Assembly (NCBI GenBank): GCA_011052985.1
Contig: DRHY01000178.1
Location: forward strand, 1 to 64,000
From: Methylophaga thalassica
GTDB lineage: Bacteria; Pseudomonadota; Gammaproteobacteria; Nitrosococcales; Methylophagaceae
DNA: 64,000 nucleotides
Reading direction: 5' to 3'
The translations under genes were made by a program, and so were the position numbers. The notes below the pieces were generated by a model. That model searched no databases, had not been told where the DNA came from, and saw nothing but the letters and a program-made list of their open reading frames with translations. This document shows, one piece after another, positions 8,396 through 16,055 of this stretch; position 1 is the first letter of the stretch; every line of letters starts with the position of its first letter.

Positions 8396-8874
8396 GTAGG
8401 ATAATCTCTTTCTCTGTCCTGCTAATCCTAAGCACATTAGTCCACGCAGAGCCTAAAGTGATATTTGATTCAGGCAGGACTACAAATGCAGACAGATATT
8501 TATCTCCAGAACAAAAACCTTCTTTCCCAAAACGGAAACCAAACATCACGAGCCTAATCACCCCAAGAACACCGGAAATGTCAGTTGGTAAAGTGGAAAG
8601 GCGTAATGTTGAACTCCCTTATCTGCCAAGCCCATTGTTTCTTGTTGGAACAGACAAGATATCCATTAACTGGTTATCTCAACACAGACAAGCACTCATT
8701 AAGGCCGGAGCTGTGGGGCTGATTGTCAATTCGAAGTCTGCTTCAGATATTCAACATGTAATTCACACAGCAAAAGGACTTCAGATAAGCCCCGCCTCCG
8801 GGAGTGATCTTGCAAAGCAGCTTAACCTTCATCACTACCCAATTTTAATCACACGAACGCAGATTGCCCAATGA
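8392..8874 (+). CDS. Element protein, PFL_4695 (TIGR03765) family
   Basis: A 160-residue exported protein (signal peptide to HAEP). It shows the family blocks PLFLVGTDKIS, AGAVGLIV and ISPASGSDLAKQL, then HHYPILIT near the C-terminus. TIGR03765 proteins sit directly before traD in PFGI-1 and SXT-type elements, as here, with a 4-bp overlap. It is thought to help the coupling protein or channel; its biochemistry is unknown. Confidence 0.8.
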   Translation: MSRIISFSVLLILSTLVHAEPKVIFDSGRTTNADRYLSPEQKPSFPKRKPNITSLITPRTPEMSVGKVERRNVELPYLPSPLFLVGTDKISINWLSQHRQALIKAGAVGLIVNSKSASDIQHVIHTAKGLQISPASGSDLAKQLNLHHYPILITRTQIAQ

Positions 8875-10928
8875 AACAGAAACACACCTTGGAAGTACTT
8901 CTTAGACCAAAGGTTGAAATTTGGTCTGCAGGTATATCTGCTACGGGTGCCGTACTTTCATATGTCGCACCTTGGTCTATTATGATGACCCCATCCATTG
9001 CTTATGGGGTGGGGGGTATCCTCACATATAATGCATTTCGTAATTTCAGAGACTTTGTTCGACTCTATAAGTATCAAAAAGGGCTTCGCCGGCAAACTCT
9101 ATTTAAGATGGCACCCAATGACATCCCAGTTAGTAAAAAATATTTGTTTTATGGACTTGGCTTTAGGTGGGGACAAAAACATGCTCAGCGATTAAAAGAC
9201 ACAAGAGAGCCAGCTGCAAGCAAATATATCAACCCTGGGCCACTTTACAGACTCGCTAGAAGAAAAGAGCGTGAATGGGAATCACAACCCTACCTATCTA
9301 AAATCGCAGAACTTCTTAACAGTGAATCAAAATTTAATCCTGTTCGGCCATTACCTCCAATAGGTGGCGAACCACAGATTCATGGTGTCGGGGGGGAGGA
9401 AGAGCCAGTAGTTTCACTTCTCTCGGAAAGAAATGGTCATACACTAGTTCTTGGTACCACTCGTGTAGGTAAAACACGTGCAGCTGAAGTACTGATTACG
9501 CAAGATATAAGACGTGGTGACATCACAATTGTCTTCGATCCAAAGGGTGATGCAGAGTTGATGCGAAGAGTTATTGCTGAATGCAAAGCGTCTGGTCGAG
9601 AAGATGATTTAGTTGTGTTTCATCTTGGCTTTCCAGACATCTCAGCTAGATACAACGGCATAGGACACTTTAGCCGAGTAACTGAGGTTGCTACCAGAAC
9701 AGCAAACCAACTTGACAGTGGTGGTAACTCGAACGTTTTCCGTGAATTTTTCTGGCGATTCACCAATATTATTGCTCAAGCATTGGTAGCTCTAGGACGA
9801 CGGCCAGATTATGCACAACTAGCACAGCACATTCAAAGCATCGATGACCTACTAATAGATTATTACGAGGTTTGGTTAAACAATGAGGCTGATCCTGACT
9901 GGCCAAGACACGTAGATGAAATAGCATCAAATTTGAACGATAAGATGCTTCCTATGAGTCTGCGTGGGAAAAACAAAAGAGCAAACGCCATGATCAAATA
10001 TGCTCAAGATAGAAAAATGTTTGATGCCGTAGCTATGGGACTACGTTCTACATTTGAATATGACAAAACATATTTTGACAAGATTGTAGCAAGTGGTCTG
10101 CCATTACTTGAGAAACTTATATCAGGACGTATTGCTGAGCTTATATCTCCTGCATATAACGACGCAGAGGATAATCGACCAGTATTTAGTTGGGGGCAGG
10201 TTATACGGCAAAAGAAAGTCGTGTATATCGGACTGGATGCATTACAAGATATGGCTATTGCTGGCACCGTTGGTAACACAATGTTTGCTGACTTAGTTTC
10301 TACTGCTGGTGAGATATATAAACATGGAACTGAACTTGGTTACCACAACCAGGACACATCATCAGGAAGTAAAACCCCCATAAACATTCATGCTGATGAA
10401 GTTAATGAATTAATGGGAGATGAGTTTCTTCCTATGCTTAACAAAGGTGGTGGTGCCGGTCTACAAATCACCGCATACACGCAAACCATGTCAGACGTTA
10501 TTGTGAAGCTTGGTGATCAAGCTAAAGCAGGTCAAGCACTTGGTAATTTTGGCACGGTAATCATATTCCGAGTGAAAGAGTTAGCTACAGCTGAGCTATT
10601 CACAGAACAGCTCCCTATGGTGGAGGTTGCAGCAGCAACAGAAGTGACAGGATCTGCAGATTCTGTAGATATAGATAGCGAGGTCGACTTTACATCAAGC
10701 GCTCAAGATCGAATAACGTTCACTGAAGCACCACTACTATCTCCGGCCACCATAATGGCTCTTCCAAAAGGTCAGGCATTCATTCTTACCGCAGGCGGCC
10801 AACTATGGAAAATCCGAGTGCCATTAGCTGACTCTAAAGATGATCTCTATATGACATCAAATTTTAATGAAATGGCTGATGATATGGCTACATCATATCG
10901 TACTGGCGAGACATGGTGGATCGAGTAA
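8871..10928 (+). CDS. traD: Type IV coupling protein TraD (SXT/TOL class)
   Basis: A 685-residue VirD4-type ATPase that would deliver the relaxase-DNA complex to the secretion channel at the inner membrane. Two hydrophobic stretches near residues 20-55 anchor it. Walker A GTTRVGKTR is near residue 196 and Walker B IHADEVNEL near 506, with VFDPKGDAEL after Walker A as is usual. Its length is close to that of TraD of the SXT/TOL subfamily (TIGR03743). It overlaps the genes on both sides, so it is part of the same transcript. Confidence 0.9.
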   Translation: MKQKHTLEVLLRPKVEIWSAGISATGAVLSYVAPWSIMMTPSIAYGVGGILTYNAFRNFRDFVRLYKYQKGLRRQTLFKMAPNDIPVSKKYLFYGLGFRWGQKHAQRLKDTREPAASKYINPGPLYRLARRKEREWESQPYLSKIAELLNSESKFNPVRPLPPIGGEPQIHGVGGEEEPVVSLLSERNGHTLVLGTTRVGKTRAAEVLITQDIRRGDITIVFDPKGDAELMRRVIAECKASGREDDLVVFHLGFPDISARYNGIGHFSRVTEVATRTANQLDSGGNSNVFREFFWRFTNIIAQALVALGRRPDYAQLAQHIQSIDDLLIDYYEVWLNNEADPDWPRHVDEIASNLNDKMLPMSLRGKNKRANAMIKYAQDRKMFDAVAMGLRSTFEYDKTYFDKIVASGLPLLEKLISGRIAELISPAYNDAEDNRPVFSWGQVIRQKKVVYIGLDALQDMAIAGTVGNTMFADLVSTAGEIYKHGTELGYHNQDTSSGSKTPINIHADEVNELMGDEFLPMLNKGGGAGLQITAYTQTMSDVIVKLGDQAKAGQALGNFGTVIIFRVKELATAELFTEQLPMVEVAAATEVTGSADSVDIDSEVDFTSSAQDRITFTEAPLLSPATIMALPKGQAFILTAGGQLWKIRVPLADSKDDLYMTSNFNEMADDMATSYRTGETWWIE

Positions 10929-11623
10929 TGGCACAAGAAAATAGCCCCCGAGCACAAAAAAGCCTGATGGGTAGATGGCTATCACGAATTATAACCATGG
11001 CTATATGGCTCTTACTCGCTTTACTTATGTCTATTATCACCGAATGGATTGGAATGAACACTAAATGGAGTGATGAAGGTGTTGAGCATAGTCGGATGAT
11101 GGTTAAAACGGAACTGGGCTATTTAAACGAAGACTTTCAGAAAAGTTTGATTGTACAGAGACCAGTCCAATATGCTGAAAATGTTGCATCAGCAATGCAC
11201 CACTTTATGTATGAGAAGACAGGAATTATGGCTCTCTTATCAAATGTATTTAGAGATAGTAAAACAGAAAGCATAGCGCGTTTGATTGCCGAGCATGTTT
11301 TAGCTGCTGTTTACGTGACCCAAGTATTCGCCATTAGGCTTGCTATTCTGACACTTGCTTTACCAGCATTTTTAATATTTGCCATTGTTGCTGCTACGGA
11401 AGGATTGGTTCAACGAGACATCAGAAAATGGTCAGTTGGGCGGGAACATGCTGGCTTATACCACCACGCAAAACGTTGGATACCTGTCACATTCATCGCA
11501 CCATGGGTTGTCTACTTAGCCTTTCCAGTATCTATACACCCAAATGCTGTAATCCTACCATTTGCCTCATTATTCGGCCTTGGTATCTTTATGGTTACCT
11601 ATCTATTTAAGAAACATATCTGA
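10928..11623 (+). CDS. Integral membrane transfer protein (TIGR03747, PFL_4697 family)
   Basis: A membrane protein of about 231 residues with four predicted transmembrane helices, two of them in the C-terminal third. It follows traD directly, as TIGR03747 proteins do in related elements. I favour the ATG overlapping the traD stop codon; an ATG five codons earlier is also open. It is the last gene before the second operator copy, so it probably closes the first transfer transcript. Confidence 0.75.
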   Translation: MAQENSPRAQKSLMGRWLSRIITMAIWLLLALLMSIITEWIGMNTKWSDEGVEHSRMMVKTELGYLNEDFQKSLIVQRPVQYAENVASAMHHFMYEKTGIMALLSNVFRDSKTESIARLIAEHVLAAVYVTQVFAIRLAILTLALPAFLIFAIVAATEGLVQRDIRKWSVGREHAGLYHHAKRWIPVTFIAPWVVYLAFPVSIHPNAVILPFASLFGLGIFMVTYLFKKHI

Positions 11624-11652
11624 TAACCGGCTCAGGCCAATATCCGGTTATT
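11624..11652 (+). promoter_or_regulatory. Transfer operator copy 2
   Basis: The second copy of the 29-bp element, with perfect TAACCGG / CCGGTTA arms. It starts at the base after the stop codon of the membrane protein gene and ends 60 bp before the RAQPRD gene. CATTTAAG about ten bases downstream could serve as the -10 region. Confidence 0.75.
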
Positions 11653-11712
11653 CATTGTCTCATTTAAGGGGCTTGGGCAGACTTCACTCACACAAAGTTA
11701 ATGTAGTGAGAA

Positions 11713-12012
11713 ATGAACATAATGCTCAAGCCCCTTTTACTTATTTTCACGATTTCATTATCAACAATAGCTAGTGCTAGCAACTTTGCAGAACGTGAAA
11801 GTCTAGCCAAGCTTATTCATGAGATCGATGGACTAAGCTCACTTGTTGATGAAGCCCAGGGACGAGCTAATCCCGATAGCCGTATTCGCTTCCAATACAA
11901 CCTACTTCGTAAAGATTTATTGATGATGAAGCTTGGTATTCAGGAGCATCTCGATGGACCAGCTATGGAGCCCAGAAACTATGCGCCACTATCAGGCGAC
12001 TATCGACGTTAA
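11713..12012 (+). CDS. RAQPRD-family element protein
   Basis: A 99-residue exported protein (signal peptide ending at IASAS). The motif here reads EAQGRANPDSRIRF, the position of the RAQPRD signature that names the family (TIGR01690), followed by FQYNLLRKDL. Proteins of this family are small periplasmic parts of the mating apparatus. It is the first gene after the second operator copy and heads the main pilus and core-complex operon. Confidence 0.8.
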   Translation: MNIMLKPLLLIFTISLSTIASASNFAERESLAKLIHEIDGLSSLVDEAQGRANPDSRIRFQYNLLRKDLLMMKLGIQEHLDGPAMEPRNYAPLSGDYRR

Positions 12013-12015
12013 GCC

Positions 12016-12258
12016 ATGAATGTTGATTCTAAACAATCACAAAGCTTCTTAAACGCTACAGGTGTATCCATGGATAACATGGCATTAGTTATAGCTAGTC
12101 TTATTGTAGTTGCATATTTTCTGTGGAGCGCTTGGGTAACACTATCCTATTACGAACAGTGGGCATCGAAAAAAAATAATATCAGTTTGTATGACGTTCT
12201 TTCGAGTGCAGTTCGCTCAGTCACTTTACTTTCAATCATCTTATATATCGTTTCATAA
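12016..12258 (+). CDS. Small membrane transfer protein (TIGR03758 family)
   Basis: An 80-residue protein with two membrane helices (about 22-42 and 64-80), just after the RAQPRD gene. Size, topology and place match TIGR03758 proteins (PFL_4701 family). It may be a pilin-like or pilin-associated component. Confidence 0.7.
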   Translation: MNVDSKQSQSFLNATGVSMDNMALVIASLIVVAYFLWSAWVTLSYYEQWASKKNNISLYDVLSSAVRSVTLLSIILYIVS

Positions 12259-12270
12259 AAAGGACTACTA

Positions 12271-12606
12271 ATGAAAAAGGTACTCACCTCCGCATCAGCT
12301 CTATACCTTTCGTTTTGCCAAAATGCATACGCAGCACTCCCAACAGCTGTTCCACCATCTAATGGGGCAGCAAATGGAAACTGGCTAGAACTTCTAAAAG
12401 GATACATAAAAGATGCTTCTATATTACTAGGGCTAACACTCTCTGTGGTCGGTTTTATTTGGCTTGGATGGATTGCTTTAGCTGATATTAACCAAGCTCG
12501 TGCAGGTAGAAAAGAGTGGGGTGAGGTAGGTGTCACAGTCATCGCTGGTGCTGGCGTATTTCTATTCGTTTCTTATCTACTTGCTCAAGCGGCAGGTGTC
12601 TTCTAA
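12271..12606 (+). CDS. Pilin-like membrane protein (TIGR03745 family)
   Basis: A 111-residue protein with a cleavable signal peptide (to NAYAALP) and two hydrophobic helices (about 45-68 and 88-110). That is the layout of VirB2/TraA-type pilins. It fits TIGR03745 (PFL_4702) by size and position. A Shine-Dalgarno AAAAGGA precedes the ATG. It could be the main conjugative pilin; this is inference from topology. Confidence 0.75.
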   Translation: MKKVLTSASALYLSFCQNAYAALPTAVPPSNGAANGNWLELLKGYIKDASILLGLTLSVVGFIWLGWIALADINQARAGRKEWGEVGVTVIAGAGVFLFVSYLLAQAAGVF

Positions 12607-12977
12607 TGAGTGATTCAGCAGAAATCCTTGCTGACCGGCTTAACAATGAGCCACCAATATTCCGTGGGCTATCAAATTCTGAACTAGGCATGGTACTAAA
12701 GTTTGGTGCAGTTTTCTGGGTTCCGGTGTGCCTTTTCATTGCCACCCTTTTTGGTAAAACAATGATGGGGATGGGAGCTGCAATGTTAATGCTGTTACTT
12801 ACAATCCTCGTTAGTGGGTCTTTGTTTCAAAGAATAAAACGTGGAAGACCAGATTACTACTATCAACACTACTTAATGCTTCGAGATGTTTTTCTTCGAG
12901 TAAAAATAAACACTAAGAATGACCGTGTGATTCGATATTCAGGTACATGGGGAGTTGGACGTAAAGATGGCGAGTAA
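12606..12977 (+). CDS. TraL/VirB3-like inner-membrane protein (TIGR03750 family)
   Basis: A 123-residue protein with two adjacent membrane helices (about 35-75) and the motif RLNNEPPIFRGLSNSE near the start, typical of TIGR03750. Its place after the pilin matches TraL/VirB3-like components that link pilin to the core. Its start codon overlaps the pilin stop. Confidence 0.8.
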   Translation: MSDSAEILADRLNNEPPIFRGLSNSELGMVLKFGAVFWVPVCLFIATLFGKTMMGMGAAMLMLLLTILVSGSLFQRIKRGRPDYYYQHYLMLRDVFLRVKINTKNDRVIRYSGTWGVGRKDGE

Positions 12978-13599
12978 GTACAGGGGAGAAGTGGACAATC
13001 TAAAGTCACACATCATCACACTTCGAGTTCTTATTGTTGTACTAATTCTGTTTTGCATTTTGTTCTGGATGTCAGCAAATAAAGCTCGTGAAGTTCAAAG
13101 GCTCTATATACCTCCAGATCTTCGAGCTGGCGCGACAGTTACACTCAATGAGATTCCTGTCACAACAGCATATAGCTTTGCAGTCAGTATCTTTCAATAT
13201 CTCAATACATGGCTAGATGATGGAGCCAAAGACTACCCTGCACGAGTAGCAGAACTGGCCCCATACCTTTCACCAAGCTACCAACAGTGGCTAAAGGAAG
13301 ACATTTTACGTCGTAGTAATCGTGGTGAATTAGACCGGCGCACAAGAACTGTCACATTAATTAACGAAATGGCTTATGACGACCAGAGAGTAAACATTAT
13401 CAATGAAAATAATTTCGTAGTATGGCTCGACCTCAGAATTACAGAAACCCATCGTGGTGTACCAATCAAGTCTGTAGATATTCGTTATCCAATTAAAGTC
13501 GTCCGCAGTAACGTTAGTCCGGAATTTAACCCTTGGGGGTTAATGTTAGATGGCTTTCAAGAAAACCCAACTCGAATTACTTCAACGGTAAAAGAATAA
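12967..13599 (+). CDS. TraE/VirB5-8-like transfer protein (TIGR03746 family)
   Basis: About 210 residues with one N-terminal membrane helix (around 20-38) and a periplasmic domain. It resembles TIGR03746 (PFL_4703), the TraE-like subunit of the channel, in length and in the LYIPPDLRAGA and DIRYPIKVVR blocks. I prefer the ATG at MASKYRG; a TTG four codons earlier is open but badly spaced. It overlaps the upstream gene by 11 bp. Confidence 0.78.
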   Translation: MASKYRGEVDNLKSHIITLRVLIVVLILFCILFWMSANKAREVQRLYIPPDLRAGATVTLNEIPVTTAYSFAVSIFQYLNTWLDDGAKDYPARVAELAPYLSPSYQQWLKEDILRRSNRGELDRRTRTVTLINEMAYDDQRVNIINENNFVVWLDLRITETHRGVPIKSVDIRYPIKVVRSNVSPEFNPWGLMLDGFQENPTRITSTVKE

Positions 13600-14369
13600 T
13601 GAAGCTATATATCACAATAGTATCAGCTCTTTTTATACTTGCCTGGCTACCTTCAAAAGCTCTTGCAGATGAGAAAGTGATTTGGGACAAGACACCAATC
13701 AGGGTTGTCTTGAAACCTAATCAGGAGAGAATGCTCGTTTTCCCGTCAAATAGAGTCAGAGTAAAGATACCAGCTGCAATAGCTAACTCACTAAGTACAT
13801 TATCTAATAATGGTGTTATTTACTGGGAAAGTAACGAAGAATTTACGGATAAAAGAATCCTTGTACAAGACACCATAAGCCAAAAGACTGTAGTAATCCA
13901 TCTATCTTCCAATCAATCTCTTGGTAGTGATGAGCAGATGACCATTTTATATCCAGAGTCTGAAACAGATATTACTTCTTCAAATTCTGAGAATAAAGCT
14001 CCAAAACACTATGGGTATGAAACCTTGACAAGGGTGGCTGCTCATCATTTATACGCTCCCGAAAGACTTATCAACATCCCTGAAGGTATACATCGAGTTA
14101 ATGTTGCTCAGCAAACAGACACACACCTCATCCGGGGGCTAATAATAAATATGACTCCTGTTATCTCATTTTCCAGTAATGGCCTATACATCACAGCAGT
14201 AAAACTTGTTAACAAACAGAAAGAACGAGTAATTCTAGATCCCCGTCAAATCCGTGGGAAATGGCTTGCAGCTACATTCCAACATGCCTCACTTGGACCA
14301 AATGGTGAGATAACGGATACCACGGCTCTTTATCTAATTTCTGATCGACCTTTTTGGGAGTCGTTCTAA
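13599..14369 (+). CDS. TraK/VirB9-like transfer protein (TIGR03749 family)
   Basis: A 256-residue exported protein (signal peptide to KALADEK). It has the WDKTPIRVVLKPNQERMLVF block and the HLYAPERLI block of TIGR03749 (PFL_4704). In position and size it corresponds to TraK/VirB9, an outer-membrane core subunit. The ATG overlaps the preceding TAA. Confidence 0.8.
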   Translation: MKLYITIVSALFILAWLPSKALADEKVIWDKTPIRVVLKPNQERMLVFPSNRVRVKIPAAIANSLSTLSNNGVIYWESNEEFTDKRILVQDTISQKTVVIHLSSNQSLGSDEQMTILYPESETDITSSNSENKAPKHYGYETLTRVAAHHLYAPERLINIPEGIHRVNVAQQTDTHLIRGLIINMTPVISFSSNGLYITAVKLVNKQKERVILDPRQIRGKWLAATFQHASLGPNGEITDTTALYLISDRPFWESF

Positions 14370-15697
14370 TGGCTGAAAAAAGGACCAATAAACTCATCCC
14401 ATTAATAGCATTAGGGTTGCTTGTTATATTGATCGCAGTTGTTGCCCGTACTTCAGATAAAGAAGCTACTAAACAAGTTCAACAACTGGGAGAGCAATAT
14501 GTTCCCGATGGAGATACTACTGATGACACACTACGTACTCTAACGGCGCTTGTACAAGAAATGCGTGAGGAAAATGACAGACTAATAGCTGAACAAAAAC
14601 AAATAAAAGAGCAGTTAGCAAATCGTCCAAAAGAAAATAAAGACACAAAATATTCAATAGATTACTTAATGGATCGTGTTGATGAATTAACTAATCGTCA
14701 AAATGAAAATCCACCAGAACTAAATGACTTCGATATGGGTATCGATATACCAGACATACAGCCCCAGGGCGATGTTTGGGTTGAACCAATTGATACAGCT
14801 ACAACATTAGATGAAAACGGGCTGACTCCAACATCATTCAGTCCATCTAACACGCTAGATAAAGCATCTGACATTCTTGGTGATACAAGTCCTATCAACA
14901 ATAGCATTGGTCAAAGCATCACCGGTAGCTCTAATCAAGAAAGCATAATTGAACCTGTTTACACAGTTCCTAAAAACTCTACCTTGATTGGATCAACAGC
15001 GATGACTGCACTAATAGGTCGTGTGCCTATTAATGGCAGTGTTGAAGATCCTTACCCTATAAAAGTCATTGTTGGTAATGAAAACCTAACGGCTAACGGT
15101 TTTGAATTGCCAGAAGTAAACCACATGATCTTTTCAGGGACTGCAACTGGTGACTGGACTCTTTCTTGCGTAAGAGCGGATCTGACATCGGTTACATATG
15201 TCTTTGATGATGGAACAATACAAACGCTAAGCGTAGGTGATCCAGAACTTCAAAATGACAACAGATCAGGAAATGTTAACCGACTTGCATGGATTTCAGA
15301 TAACAGAGGTATCCCATGTGTTTCCGGTAAAAGAATATCTAATGCAGCTACCTTCCTGGCAGGCTCTATATTTGCAAAAGGAGTAGAAGCTGGAGCTAAA
15401 GCTGTTGCTGATGCTGAAACCACACGCATTGTTTCATCACAAGGTGATACCACTTCATCAGTGACTGGCGATGCATTAAAAAATTCAGCATTTGAATCAT
15501 TGTCTGGTGGTACTTCAGCAATTAGTGAGTGGCTCCAAAAAAGACAACAACAGTCATTCGATGTGATCTATGTAGATACAGGCTCAAACGTCGCGGTCCA
15601 CATTGATGCTGAACTACCAATTAATTACAAACCTAATGGCAGGAAATTAAGACATGCGCGCTACAGCAGCAAAGATATCAATAATCGCCTTGATTAG
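14369..15697 (+). CDS. TraB/VirB10-like core protein (TIGR03752 family)
   Basis: A 442-residue protein with an N-terminal membrane helix (about 12-30), a coiled-coil and proline/acidic stalk (about 45-150), and a C-terminal TrbI-like beta-barrel domain. VPKNSTLIGSTAMTALIGRVP is the conserved entry to that domain. It spans the envelope and gates the channel by analogy with VirB10. The ATG overlaps the upstream TAA; an earlier ATG five codons up lies inside the previous gene. Confidence 0.85.
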   Translation: MAEKRTNKLIPLIALGLLVILIAVVARTSDKEATKQVQQLGEQYVPDGDTTDDTLRTLTALVQEMREENDRLIAEQKQIKEQLANRPKENKDTKYSIDYLMDRVDELTNRQNENPPELNDFDMGIDIPDIQPQGDVWVEPIDTATTLDENGLTPTSFSPSNTLDKASDILGDTSPINNSIGQSITGSSNQESIIEPVYTVPKNSTLIGSTAMTALIGRVPINGSVEDPYPIKVIVGNENLTANGFELPEVNHMIFSGTATGDWTLSCVRADLTSVTYVFDDGTIQTLSVGDPELQNDNRSGNVNRLAWISDNRGIPCVSGKRISNAATFLAGSIFAKGVEAGAKAVADAETTRIVSSQGDTTSSVTGDALKNSAFESLSGGTSAISEWLQKRQQQSFDVIYVDTGSNVAVHIDAELPINYKPNGRKLRHARYSSKDINNRLD

Positions 15698-16055
15698 TCT
15701 GTTATCAGCTTGTTCATATCAAACAAAAGATGAATTGCTCCCTCAAACAGGACCAACTATGGAAGAGGTGTATCGAAATCATCAAAATAGTTTGGTATCT
15801 GGTACTCAACGAAAACCATTATCAATTTCAGGCATACGAGAAAGACCTACTGGTTATGAAGATATTGACCTAGCTGGTTATACGAGAGATGCAAACACTG
15901 AAATCGAGCAACAGTTTCCGCGTCTTCCCAACTCGACGTTAGTTATGTACGTATATCCGCACTTATCTACGGATTCACGTCTACCTGTGCCGGGATATTC
16001 AACAGCCTTCCCGTTCTATGTACGTCCAGAATATGCAATGCCAGGTGAAATGTAA
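15654..16055 (+). CDS. Transfer lipoprotein (TIGR03751 family)
   Basis: A 133-residue lipoprotein: signal peptide with lipobox LLSAC, then a short mature domain. The pattern GPTMEEVYRNH and PNSTLVMYVYPHL fits TIGR03751, the TraV/VirB7-like lipoprotein of PFGI-1-type systems. It overlaps the VirB10-like gene by 44 bp, and its stop overlaps the traC start. Confidence 0.8.
   Translation: MRATAAKISIIALISLLSACSYQTKDELLPQTGPTMEEVYRNHQNSLVSGTQRKPLSISGIRERPTGYEDIDLAGYTRDANTEIEQQFPRLPNSTLVMYVYPHLSTDSRLPVPGYSTAFPFYVRPEYAMPGEM

Noticed and set aside
11562-11774. 70-residue ORF spanning operator copy 2
   Set aside because: It overlaps the ends of two well-supported transfer genes and the operator itself.
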